Below, one piece after another: positions 55,374 through 63,000 of a DNA stretch of 63,994 nt. A program made the position numbers and the translations under genes. Under the pieces are notes generated by a model. It was not told the DNA's origin. It worked only from the letters and a program-made list of their open reading frames with translations, and searched no databases. The stretch is from Pseudomonas sp. UMAB-08 (lineage in GTDB: Bacteria > Pseudomonadota > Gammaproteobacteria > Pseudomonadales > Pseudomonadaceae): positions 40,995 through 104,988 of the forward strand of contig NZ_LT607428.1 in NCBI RefSeq assembly GCF_900095225.1, read 5' to 3'. How positions within the stretch are numbered: the first letter of the stretch is position 1; each line of letters begins with the position of its first letter.

Positions 55374-56971
55374 GCGAGCTTACCCTTGATATAGGCCTTG
55401 TAGCCTTTTGAGGTTTTGTGGGCAGGGGTTTTAAACTGGGTGGCGACGTCGTAGTTATATTGGCGAGTCGCTTTTACGATACCAGCAACCCCCTTAGCCA
55501 ATATCGATAAGTATGTTCCGGCTGATGTTTTCATTGGTGACGTGCTGAAGTAAGGCGCCATACTTATTACCTCTTGCTCCCACGCAATGCCATTATCTAA
55601 ACTTCTAGAAAGCGTACCTGTACTAGCAGTGTAGGCATAAATAGTACCGTCTGCCGCAATGTATGCCTGTTGAACTCCACCTAAAATCATACTCCAGCTT
55701 TTACTATAACTTTCGATGGTGTAAAGAGCGCCGGCCTTAATATATATAAGCCTATTACCTGCCAGCATCAGGCCGGAAATATTGTCTAAACCATCGCCAG
55801 CGCCTAGGGAAGCCCATGTGGTGCCGTTAGTAGAAACCTCAATACCGCTCGCGGTTGCAGCACCCGCTGTAGCATTGGTATAGACAACACCTGATAAATT
55901 AACCCCTGCAAATGTGTAGAACCCGGTTCTGGTGCTATTAGTAAAGTTTGCCCCGTTGTCAGTAGAGGTTAGAATGCCGGCGCTTGGCGAGCCACTGCCC
56001 TGGTTACCATAACCGGCTACAACCCACTTACCTAGGCCATTGGTTGTGATTGAAACTATGGGGGTTGAATACCAAAAAGATGACCATGGCGAGCCGGGCA
56101 CCGGGGCGAAGGTCATCCCATTATCGGTACTCCGGTAAAGCGCCCCCCAATACCCAGCCGCCAGCCACACCCCATTTCCATCAGTTTGGAGAGCTACAAT
56201 CGGGCCTACAATGTCGGCCAGTGACGGCACCGACGCCCAAGTGGTCCCGCCATCCGCGCTCCTATAAACTATAGACCCTGCTGCATTATCGGCGGCACCA
56301 GGTTTTTTCCCCCCTAGCAAGATCACCTCATTTAGCCCGGCCTGCGCGCAATACAATGCACCCGTACCGTTCGGGCTTGTCGATACGGCAACGTTGGAAA
56401 TGTCCCTGTTGACACCAATTGTTCCGACGATTGCGAACAAGTCAGGATAAGCCGCCCGGCTATAGATAGTGTCCTGGAGCAAATACGTAGCATCCGGAGT
56501 GCGGGTGGTTTCCAGTACGTCGCCAATGGCCTGGCTTAGTGATTTAAATTCAACGCCCGTTTCGTCCAGCTTTACGCAAAGGGCTTGCCCGCCGTGACCT
56601 ACTAACGACGGTAAACCAGCGGCGGACTGCGCAGCAGCAGCAACAACCACAGTTGACGCTAGCGCAGCTTGCGCGGCTTGGCGGGCGGTGACGGCCAGCA
56701 CAACCTGATCAGCCGCCAGGCCAACCTTCTGCCCTGCCAAGGTGGCTGAGTCGGCGGCAGTGCCTGCCGACGTTGCGGCTGCATCCTTATAGCCCTTCGT
56801 ATCGGCCGTAGCGCCAGCCTGCCACGTCAGCGAAGCATTGACCTCTGCAACCATGGCCGCCTGAGCGGTGAGCGATGCCCCTGCCTTGGCGTCAAATACC
56901 GCCTCGGCATCAGTTGGCAGCGGTGCAGGTGGAAGCGGTGTCAGCAGCGGAGGTGTCGTGGATACTGCCAT
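55370..56971 (-). CDS. phage tail fibre with five Asp-box repeats
   Basis: 533 residues. An N-terminal Ala/Thr-rich shaft (about 20-120) leads to a tail-collar-like region (IGDVLETTRTPDATYLLQDT, SRAAYPDLFAIVG), then a domain with five Asp-box motifs: SADGGTTW (238), STDNGMTF (281), STDNGANF (336), STNGTTW (390) and SLDNGIAW (457). Asp-boxes mark sialidase-type beta-propellers, so this part probably binds surface glycan. No catalytic sialidase arginine triad was identified by eye. Start shares one base with the preceding stop. Confidence 0.8.
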   Translation of the reverse strand: MAVSTTPPLLTPLPPAPLPTDAEAVFDAKAGASLTAQAAMVAEVNASLTWQAGATADTKGYKDAAATSAGTAADSATLAGQKVGLAADQVVLAVTARQAAQAALASTVVVAAAAQSAAGLPSLVGHGGQALCVKLDETGVEFKSLSQAIGDVLETTRTPDATYLLQDTIYSRAAYPDLFAIVGTIGVNRDISNVAVSTSPNGTGALYCAQAGLNEVILLGGKKPGAADNAAGSIVYRSADGGTTWASVPSLADIVGPIVALQTDGNGVWLAAGYWGALYRSTDNGMTFAPVPGSPWSSFWYSTPIVSITTNGLGKWVVAGYGNQGSGSPSAGILTSTDNGANFTNSTRTGFYTFAGVNLSGVVYTNATAGAATASGIEVSTNGTTWASLGAGDGLDNISGLMLAGNRLIYIKAGALYTIESYSKSWSMILGGVQQAYIAADGTIYAYTASTGTLSRSLDNGIAWEQEVISMAPYFSTSPMKTSAGTYLSILAKGVAGIVKATRQYNYDVATQFKTPAHKTSKGYKAYIKGKLA

Positions 56972-57825
56972 TAGTTGAGGCTCCTTACTTCGAGGGTGTA
57001 TTCGGCGCGGTCGTATGTTGGAAGGCCCATGGCGAGCCTGTCGAAGCGACCCACAATGATGGTGTAGTCGAGGTCTTCACTTCCGATGTAGAGAGCAGCC
57101 GTGTCTTTGAGCAGGTTAAGTGTTCGCAGTGCGCTGGAAACTTGATCACCAGTCATCACCACGCTGAAATCAACGTATCGCCGTTCGCCACCCGGCACGA
57201 CATTGATATTCCCGAAATCATCTTGCTTGACGTGGGAATAACTCTCGCTGCCGAGACCGGTACCATAAACAGCGACACCAATAGTCTTGGCCATCCCGAG
57301 CACCAGCATGCCTACTTGTGCGGTGCCACCCGGTGCACTGATGAGAAAGCGAATATCTGCATTATTGAATGCCGGAAGATCGAACTGAGCGACGTTGTCC
57401 TTGGTGACGAACTCTCCGAAGTAATACTGATACCAACTACCGCCCGCCTTGCTCGACATATTGAATGTCTTGTCGTAGATGGGAGTAGCTGTTCCGGGAA
57501 CGGTCATCACTACGCGAACAGTTGACGCCATGACACCGACCAGTCCGAATGAATTGATTCGCGCAGCAGGCCGGATTGTCAGGTCGATGCTTTCAGGGTT
57601 GGTCGTGAAGCTGCCAATCATCCATGTGGTGCCTTGGCGCTTATTGAACATCTTCCAGCGGTTAGTTGGGCCTAGATTCAGCCACACGACGGGAGTGACC
57701 TTATCCGTTTCCGGGTTACGGCCAGTATTCGCCACCAGCGCTTCATAGTTGTTGTGGTTAAACATCACTTTGGCGCCGAGAGCGTATGCCGTGATGCTGG
57801 AGCGTAAGCGCGAGATCCCAGGCAT
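56971..57825 (-). CDS. phage tail tip/baseplate protein, N-terminus probably replaced
   Basis: 284 residues: TAYALGAKVMFNHNNYEAL, VWLNLGPTNRWKMFNKRQGT and a C-terminal VVMTGDQVSSALRTLN. This matches a family of tail proteins that normally begins with a conserved stretch around ITDA.L..SNV.E.DYPAW, which is absent. Here the first nine residues (PGISRLRSS) come from DNA that reads as the 3' end of a plus-strand gene. The gene thus seems cut at its 5' end. Confidence 0.7.
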   Translation of the reverse strand: MPGISRLRSSITAYALGAKVMFNHNNYEALVANTGRNPETDKVTPVVWLNLGPTNRWKMFNKRQGTTWMIGSFTTNPESIDLTIRPAARINSFGLVGVMASTVRVVMTVPGTATPIYDKTFNMSSKAGGSWYQYYFGEFVTKDNVAQFDLPAFNNADIRFLISAPGGTAQVGMLVLGMAKTIGVAVYGTGLGSESYSHVKQDDFGNINVVPGGERRYVDFSVVMTGDQVSSALRTLNLLKDTAALYIGSEDLDYTIIVGRFDRLAMGLPTYDRAEYTLEVRSLN

Positions 57826-57883
57826 TGGCGCCGAACGGGCGCGCCTTGAGGCTGAGATCCAGCCGATGCTTCAGCTGCACTAA
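57794..57883 (+). pseudogene. 3' remnant of a plus-strand phage gene
   Basis: In-frame LERKREIPGIGAERARLEAE then IQPMLQLH and a stop, 66 bases before the chaperone gene. It looks like a genuine helical C-terminus, but the upstream DNA belongs to the opposite-strand tail gene. Identity unknown; the usual gene here would be a tail tube or terminator protein. Confidence 0.45.
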
Positions 57884-57949
57884 TTACACCAAGAACACCC
57901 ACAGAACCCCGCCACCGAGCGGGTTTATTTTTGCCTGGAGATTCACCGA

Positions 57950-58375
57950 ATGGCTACCAAGATCAAAGACGTTGCTGAAATCAAAACCTTCGCTCTGGCT
58001 GACTTCTTCGCCCTGCCAGCTCTTGAAGCAGGTAAGAAGCTCCCGCTGACCCTGCCGGACGGCACGGAGACCGAGCATTACCTTATCGTCATTGGCGCTG
58101 ATGCTCCTGCCGCGCGCCGTCGCCTGCTTGAGCTTGGCCGCGAAGTCCGTGACCGTGACGAGTCGAAGATGTCGGATGATGAGGTGTACGACATCAATAC
58201 CGTTAACACCATCAAGTACCGCTCTTCGCTGGTTACCGGCTGGTCGTTCGACACTCCATTCTCCAAAGAGGCTGTGTCGGAACTGCTCGCCCAGAACCCT
58301 GGCCTGTCGCAAGAAATCGAATTGCTCGCGAGTAACCGTTCGCGTTTTTTCGCTCAAGACTCGAAAGCCTCTTAA
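57950..58375 (+). CDS. phage tail assembly chaperone (G-like, short form)
   Basis: 141 residues (ATKIKDVAEIKTFALADFFA, LTLPDGTETEHYLIVIGADA). GGAG stands before the ATG. Properties and gene pair fit the lambda G-type chaperone that coats the tape measure protein during tail assembly. A TTTTTTC site in CGT TTT TTC near its end allows a -1 shift to a longer product. A hairpin (AACCCCGC..GCGGGTT) precedes the gene. Confidence 0.78.
   Translation: MATKIKDVAEIKTFALADFFALPALEAGKKLPLTLPDGTETEHYLIVIGADAPAARRRLLELGREVRDRDESKMSDDEVYDINTVNTIKYRSSLVTGWSFDTPFSKEAVSELLAQNPGLSQEIELLASNRSRFFAQDSKAS
58345..58351 (+). promoter_or_regulatory. -1 programmed frameshift slippery site
   Basis: TTTTTTC in the reading phase T TTT TTC, i.e. 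X XXY YYZ. A slip joins the chaperone frame (134 codons) to the overlapping frame ending at 58683. No downstream stimulatory structure was resolved by eye. Confidence 0.7.
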
Positions 58376-58683
58376 GCTACTGGGAGGGAGAGCTGCGGCT
58401 GACGAAGCCGATCAAAGGGTCTGGATCAACACTTCGTGACCACTTGACGCAAGTCTGGAACATGACCGGCCACAAGCCTCGGGAGCTGGATATTCCAGCG
58501 ATGCCCGAGGGCATGGCTTACTTGGCCGGTCTGTTCTGGGAATGCAAGCGCACCAGCGATCCGCTGACGTGGCAGGAAATGGAAGCGTGGACGCGCATGA
58601 TGGATCGCCAGCTTGAGCCGGAAGAGGCAAGGGCACTGATGAAGATGGATGCGATTCAGTGCCGGGTGATGAGTGAGGGGTGA
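58351..58683 (+). CDS. tail assembly chaperone, -1 frame extension (GT-like)
   Basis: Open in the -1 frame from the slippery site: RSRLESLLSYWEGELRLTKP to CRVMSEG, 110 residues. The fusion would be about 244 residues. There is no good independent start; the first candidate, TTG 58444, lacks a ribosome site. The T domain of such fusions recruits tail-tube subunits. A tape measure gene should follow but is absent. Confidence 0.7.
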   Translation, partial: RSRLESLLSYWEGELRLTKPIKGSGSTLRDHLTQVWNMTGHKPRELDIPAMPEGMAYLAGLFWECKRTSDPLTWQEMEAWTRMMDRQLEPEEARALMKMDAIQCRVMSEG

Positions 58684-58693
58684 GGCGGCTGAA

Positions 58694-59065
58694 TTAGGCC
58701 GCCTTCACCGGCTTTATCAAGCTCTCTGCCGGAATTCCGAACATGTCGTGAAGCTTCCAGATCATGGGTAGAGTCAGCGAGCGCTTACGATTCAGAACCT
58801 CATAGACGCGATTGGTCTTGCCAATGGCGGGAGCAAGATCGGCAGCGGTCAGCCCTGATTGCTCCATCCTGAACTTGATCGCCTCTATCGGATCAGGCAA
58901 ATCGATCGGGAAGTTCTTCGCCTCGTAAGCCTCGATCAAAGTGATCATGACTTCGAACGAGTCTCCCTCGGCGGTGCCTGGCTCAGGCTCCTGCTCGAAC
59001 AACGGAGAAATCTCTTTCAGGGCTGCTCGGTATTCTTCATCGGTGCGGATTGGACGAATATTCAT
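58694..59065 (-). CDS. higA: HigA-type antitoxin
   Basis: 123 residues. An N-terminal acidic region (EEYRAALKEISPLFEQEPEP) and a Cro/CI-type HTH (AIKFRMEQSGLTAADLAPAI, RVYEVLNRKRSLTLPMI). This arrangement is the HigA/YgjM family, antitoxin of HigB. It follows higB by five bases; toxin-first order is normal for hig. It is convergent with the chaperone genes. Confidence 0.87.
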   Translation of the reverse strand: MNIRPIRTDEEYRAALKEISPLFEQEPEPGTAEGDSFEVMITLIEAYEAKNFPIDLPDPIEAIKFRMEQSGLTAADLAPAIGKTNRVYEVLNRKRSLTLPMIWKLHDMFGIPAESLIKPVKAA

Positions 59066-59070
59066 GATGG

Positions 59071-59373
59071 TTACTCCATTTCCACGGCGTTTGCGTCGAT
59101 CTTGTCGTACTGCTGGTGAGTCCCGACAAACTTGATATACGCGGCGCCGTATTGGTAGGCGATGGCTACCACTAGGCGGTAATCATTGCCTTTGATGTTG
59201 AAGACGACGCGGCGGCTTTTGAGGATGCTGGCATTGCCGAACTGTGCCTTTATTACTTCAGGACTGGTCCAGCTTGCCTTTTTCGCCTCGTCAGCCCATG
59301 CGCGTAACTGCTGCTCGGAATCCGGGTATTTCTCCCAGAAGGCTTTGAGGTGGCTGATGGCGATAATTCTCAT
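59071..59373 (-). CDS. higB: HigB-type mRNA interferase toxin
   Basis: 100 residues from ATG 59373 (RIIAISHLKAFWEKYPDSEQ). HigB/RelE fold: VIKAQFGNASILKSRRVVFN, GNDYRLVVAIAYQYGAAYIK and FVGTHQQYDKID. The conserved Arg and C-terminal His/Tyr of ribosome-dependent cleavage are in place. A strong promoter and palindrome lie in front. Confidence 0.88.
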   Translation of the reverse strand: MRIIAISHLKAFWEKYPDSEQQLRAWADEAKKASWTSPEVIKAQFGNASILKSRRVVFNIKGNDYRLVVAIAYQYGAAYIKFVGTHQQYDKIDANAVEME

Positions 59374-59379
59374 GGAGAG

Positions 59380-59408
59380 AATATAGTCCCATGGTGGGAC
59401 TTGCGCAA
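59380..59408 (-). promoter_or_regulatory. higBA promoter with operator
   Basis: Minus-strand TTGCGC, 17 bases, TATATT. The spacer contains AGTCCCA-CCA-TGGGACT (59385-59401), a perfect 7-bp inverted repeat between the two boxes, the expected site for HigA autorepression. The leader is only a few bases. Confidence 0.78.
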
Positions 59409-59558
59409 GCATTCGCAAGAAATTGGTTACGGTCACCGGCAGCGCTGGGATTTTTGCGGCTGGCAATTAGTCATCCTGGCAATATGCATTACAGACGCTT
59501 GCCCAGACGGGCATCCTGAAGCACTCTGCGGTCTTGATGATTCCAACAGGAAATTGAC

Positions 59559-59807
59559 ATGAGCCAAACGTATTTGCAGGGCCGCTGGGGCGTGTTCAAA
59601 AAGGCTGCAGACGAGGCGCCTATCGCTTTTCTTATCAATGGAGTGGGCATGCCGCTCACCCCTGGAGGACCAATCTTCCAGGTGGCTAGGGGCCGCTTGG
59701 TTGACTCAGACGGTCATGGCGGCCCATTGGCCGCATTCAATGATGGCTGGGTTGTTAATTACGGTGTTAATGATCTGGGCAACCACCTTAAGCGTCTACA
59801 TGCGTAG
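59559..59807 (+). CDS. small protein of unknown function
   Basis: 82 residues starting SQTYLQGRWGVFKKAADEAP; AGGAAA precedes the ATG. No signal peptide or membrane helix; several Gly-rich turns (GVGMPLTPGGPIF, DSDGHGGPLAAF). No family recognised. Stands alone between higBA and the DUF4747 operon, with a terminator-like hairpin behind it. Confidence 0.6.
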   Translation: MSQTYLQGRWGVFKKAADEAPIAFLINGVGMPLTPGGPIFQVARGRLVDSDGHGGPLAAFNDGWVVNYGVNDLGNHLKRLHA

Positions 59808-59814
59808 GCAAACA

Positions 59815-59836
59815 AAAGCCCGCTGATGTGGGCTTT
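59815..59836 (+). terminator. terminator-like hairpin
   Basis: AAAGCCC, eight bases, GGGCTTT, just after the stop at 59807; weak U-run. Confidence 0.55.
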
Positions 59837-59906
59837 GTGGTTTCCTGTGCTCGTGAAAGTGAAAAAGCCCAGGCTGGTGCTAGGCTTGGTTCATTCGATT
59901 CAATTG

Positions 59907-59921
59907 TGGTGATAATCACCA
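59907..59921. promoter_or_regulatory. palindromic candidate operator
   Basis: TGGTGAT-A-ATCACCA, a perfect 7-bp inverted repeat about 130 bases before the DUF4747 gene. Weak promoter-like boxes (CTGACA, 18 bases, GTATAC at 59985-60014) lie between. No regulator gene is adjacent. Confidence 0.4.
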
Positions 59922-60049
59922 TAACTGGATGTAGGCGGCAGGGAGGGCCGCAGCTGATCTGAAGGATGCATTTTGACATCATTTCTGACATGCTTTGCGC
60001 CCGTGCACGTATACGGACATCGAACAATTGCGCATGTAAGGACTGAAGG

Positions 60050-60949
60050 ATGGCAGGCAAGCAGAATAATGTGGAAACCGAAGGCGCTCATGGGCGAGAT
60101 AAGAAAATATCCGTAAGTTGCTTGAATCTTGTTCTCCATCCGCATACCCCTAAGAAGTATGTTGATTTTCTCTCCACGTTAAACGATATGAAGATTGCCA
60201 TAAAGGTCAGGGGTGATGATGCTCTTTGCATCGGATCGTTCCTGAAGGATGAAGATGGCGATGCATATGTTGGAGAGATTCATAAGTATTTAAACTTGGA
60301 TGCTTCTGCAGACTGGTATAACGTAAAAAGAAACTCTATAGCAACTAAAGCGGATGTTGATGGTGTAGTCATACCTGATGATTTGAGGCCGCACTTTAAA
60401 AAGTATCAGTTTGTATTTTTTCCTGAAGGGCACAGATTTTTTTACGTTTCCAAATCAAGCACGGATACGCTGTCGCCTGCATTGTTGAAAAAGTTTTTTG
60501 AAGGCGCGTCTATGTCTGAGGCGCTGGCCAGCTTCGGGAATTTTGCGGTGACGGTTGAGCCGCAGGTCGGATCGTCTGAGAAGTTGTTTTTGATGCCAAG
60601 AATTTCTCGTATTGATATGGAAATCAACAGGCCTAATCCTGATGATCATGCTGGTCTAGATGCCCAGGTTCAAGAGCGCCTACGGAGAATAAACGCGAAG
60701 AAGGAAATCTTGGCGTACGTTGCTGCTGACTCAGTTGGCCTGCAGCCGGACGCCGAACTTAAAGGGCTCGCACTGGTAGCCGCCTCGAACGGCAAGGTAG
60801 TAGTAAAAGGTCGAAATGATAGTAACGAGATTGTTACGCAATCAACCGAAAATCTGCCTCTTACCGAACCGGCGAGTTATAATCCAGACATACAGTCGGA
60901 GCGCTCGGTGCTGGTAGAAGTCGCGCGGAGCATACGTCAGGTACTTTGA
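60050..60949 (+). CDS. DUF4747 family protein
   Basis: 299 residues. Matches the DUF4747 pattern: LNLVLHPHTPKKYVDFLSTL, AIKVRGDDALCIGSF, the central YQFVFFPEGHRFFYVSKSS, SPALLKKFFEG, and ISRIDMEINRPNPDDH. Soluble. The DNA is clearly more A+T-rich than the chromosome (21 G/C in bases 60361-60420). It is followed one base later by a membrane-protein gene, so the two are a coupled pair. Biochemical function unknown; prophage context suggests a role in phage competition. Confidence 0.8.
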   Translation: MAGKQNNVETEGAHGRDKKISVSCLNLVLHPHTPKKYVDFLSTLNDMKIAIKVRGDDALCIGSFLKDEDGDAYVGEIHKYLNLDASADWYNVKRNSIATKADVDGVVIPDDLRPHFKKYQFVFFPEGHRFFYVSKSSTDTLSPALLKKFFEGASMSEALASFGNFAVTVEPQVGSSEKLFLMPRISRIDMEINRPNPDDHAGLDAQVQERLRRINAKKEILAYVAADSVGLQPDAELKGLALVAASNGKVVVKGRNDSNEIVTQSTENLPLTEPASYNPDIQSERSVLVEVARSIRQVL

Positions 60950-60950
60950 T

Positions 60951-61511
60951 ATGCTGAAAGATATAAAGCAATCGTATGTCGGAACCTGGAAGCTGTGGGC
61001 GTCATACTGGCGTGTTTACGGTGGCCTAAGGGCGGTATTAACGTCGCTTTATTTTGGCGTGTCGATACTTGTGTGTGCTCTAAGTTATCGTATTTGGTCT
61101 GAGTCGGGCTGGTGGGATCTAGTTATTTCCGCTGTTCCCACTATGCTAGGCTTTACGCTGGCAGGGCTAGCGGTGTTCTTAGGTATGGACTCGAAATTCA
61201 GCGCTGCTATTGCCGGCGGTACCGATAAAGAGCCGTCCCCATTTATCCAGATGATTGCGGCGTTTGTGCATTTTGTAGTAGTGCAAGTAGTCGCTTTGCT
61301 ATATGCGTTTCTCGCAAAAGCATCGTTCTTTTCGGTCGACGGGCTACCAGCTTGGTACTATGACGTAATGCCTTACGGGCGGGGAGCCGCGTGGTTCATA
61401 GGCTTCGGGATCTTTATCTACGCAGTGATGTCCATGCTGGCCGCTACATTCTCGATTTTTCGCACGAGCCGATGGTTTGATGCGTTCGTGGGCCCGCCTG
61501 ACAGCTCTTAA
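60951..61511 (+). CDS. four-helix membrane protein, partner of DUF4747 protein
   Basis: 186 residues with predicted membrane helices near 29-47, 56-78, 101-122 and 143-170. The N-terminus (about 28 residues) is basic and aromatic (KDIKQSYVGTWKLWASYWRV). Starts one base after the DUF4747 stop. A strong terminator follows, so this is a two-gene unit. No family recognised; could be a membrane effector, anchor or immunity component. Confidence 0.7.
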   Translation: MLKDIKQSYVGTWKLWASYWRVYGGLRAVLTSLYFGVSILVCALSYRIWSESGWWDLVISAVPTMLGFTLAGLAVFLGMDSKFSAAIAGGTDKEPSPFIQMIAAFVHFVVVQVVALLYAFLAKASFFSVDGLPAWYYDVMPYGRGAAWFIGFGIFIYAVMSMLAATFSIFRTSRWFDAFVGPPDSS

Positions 61512-61532
61512 CCCGCAAGAATAGGACAGTCA

Positions 61533-61558
61533 AGCCCAGCCCTCGCGCTGGGCTTTTT
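61533..61558 (+). terminator. Rho-independent terminator of the DUF4747 operon
   Basis: AGCCCAGC-CCTCGC-GCTGGGCT followed by TTTTG. It lies between the convergent membrane-protein and exonuclease genes and may serve both. Confidence 0.88.
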
Positions 61559-61561
61559 GCA

Positions 61562-62434
61562 TTAGCTGTGGTCGGCCTCATCAAGAGCGACCATTGCAAC
61601 GAAATCAGATTCCCCAATAATCCGAAGATATTGACCTCCGGCAATCAGCGCCTCGGCCTTGATGTGCTTGCTGCTTTTTTCCTTCCCGGCAAATCTGGTC
61701 AGATCCTGATCCCCCACAACTAGAATTGTGGTTTTCTTGGTAACAGTATTGGAAAGTGAGCACCCGATCGAAGCGGCAAGGTCTTGAGCGTGCTGACGCG
61801 GCATTTCGAGGGCGCCAGTAAAGGCGATGCTCTCACCTATGAGCGGCCCGTCGGTGTTAATGATAGGTGCGCCTGGAAGTCGAACCGGTCGCTTGTTCCT
61901 GGCCAGCCACTCGGCAGGTGATATTCCAGTCACCTCTGCCGCCCTCAACAGAATCATTCCGGCTGCTCGGGCATCATCAATTGCATTGTGATGGCGAGAA
62001 AGGGTAATGCCTAAATACTTACAGACTGGGTTGAGGCCGAAGCCACCGTCCGCGTACATGTCGGGCCATGCGCGCCTCACAACGGGATGAATGTTGAGCC
62101 AAGGATTACCCATGCGAGATATCTGATGAAGCTCACACGCCTGACTGAACGCCGACCGGTCGAAATGTCCGTAGCTGGCCACCAGATCTTGGCCGACTAA
62201 TGAGGTGACTCTCGCGAATGCATCGGAAAATGCGGGCTTGCCGATTACCATCTCTGGCGTGATGCCATGGATTCGCATGTTGAAGCCGTCAAAATCATCA
62301 TTAGGGTCGACTAGCGTCTCCCACTCATCTGTGATCTGGCCATCAGTAAATACGACGACGCCGACTTGGCAGATTGAGCCAAACCAAGAATTAGCGGTTT
62401 CAACGTCAATGGTGATGAAGCGATTGCTGGGCAT
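61562..62434 (-). CDS. DnaQ-like 3'-5' exonuclease with C-terminal BRCT domain
   Basis: 290 residues from ATG 62434 (AAGGA six bases before); an ATG two codons earlier abuts that site. DEDDh exonuclease: FITIDVETAN (Asp10, Glu12), VASYGHFDRSAF and HHNAIDDARAAG with the catalytic His and Asp. A BRCT domain follows from about 195 (IAFTGALEMPRQHAQDLAAS, TTILVVGDQDL, SSKHIKAEALIAGG). Likely DNA repair or nucleic-acid degradation; it is phage or mobile cargo. Confidence 0.85.
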   Translation of the reverse strand: MPSNRFITIDVETANSWFGSICQVGVVVFTDGQITDEWETLVDPNDDFDGFNMRIHGITPEMVIGKPAFSDAFARVTSLVGQDLVASYGHFDRSAFSQACELHQISRMGNPWLNIHPVVRRAWPDMYADGGFGLNPVCKYLGITLSRHHNAIDDARAAGMILLRAAEVTGISPAEWLARNKRPVRLPGAPIINTDGPLIGESIAFTGALEMPRQHAQDLAASIGCSLSNTVTKKTTILVVGDQDLTRFAGKEKSSKHIKAEALIAGGQYLRIIGESDFVAMVALDEADHS

Positions 62435-62617
62435 GGCCATTCCTTGGGCAGATGAAGGCCGGAAGCTACTATGTCTTTTGGGTACGGGCTACTGGACTTT
62501 CATCCAGCGTGGTTTCGCTGTTTGGGCAAGGTAAGGAAAAGACCTCACCTCAGCAGGGTTTTGGTCGTCCCTCCTCGATAGTGGTAGATTGCCGCTATTG
62601 AATGGGAGGGATACCGG

Positions 62618-62941
62618 ATGCGCTATTTGTTACTGATCGGAGCCTTGCTGGCTGGCAGTGCTTACGCTGCGGCCCCAGCAACGTCGCAAAACCAGAGGGA
62701 TTTGGTCAAATACCTGATCGCATCTGAGAAAAAAACAATTAAAGACGCCATCTGGATGAGCAAAGACAACCTCTATGTTGGTGCCATTGATGACGGCACT
62801 GATCGAAAAGGCCTGGCCATGTATGTATGCGCAGTCGCATCTGAACGCAAGGCGCCAGCCAAGATGGTCAAGGTGGTCGACATTGTGAAGGTCCAGCGCG
62901 CTGGAAAATTCGAAGAGTTGGGCAGGGCTGACTGCCTGTAA
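62618..62941 (+). CDS. exported protein of unknown function
   Basis: 107 residues with a signal peptide (RYLLLIGALLAGSAYA), then a small domain (VKYLIASEKKTIKDAIWMSK, RKGLAMYVCAVASER and a C-terminal ADCL). GGGAGGGA precedes the ATG. Two cysteines may pair in the periplasm. Not recognised; similar moron-type proteins occur in Pseudomonas prophages. Confidence 0.65.
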   Translation: MRYLLLIGALLAGSAYAAAPATSQNQRDLVKYLIASEKKTIKDAIWMSKDNLYVGAIDDGTDRKGLAMYVCAVASERKAPAKMVKVVDIVKVQRAGKFEELGRADCL

Positions 62942-62958
62942 CTGAAACGCTAATCAAG

Positions 62959-62986
62959 AGCCTCGCCAAGTGCGGGGCTTTTTTTC
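62959..62986 (+). terminator. terminator
   Basis: AGCCTCGC and GCGGGGCT (one T-G pair) followed by TTTTTTT, 18 bases after the previous stop. Confidence 0.82.
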
Positions 62987-63000
62987 GACCGGAGAAAAGT

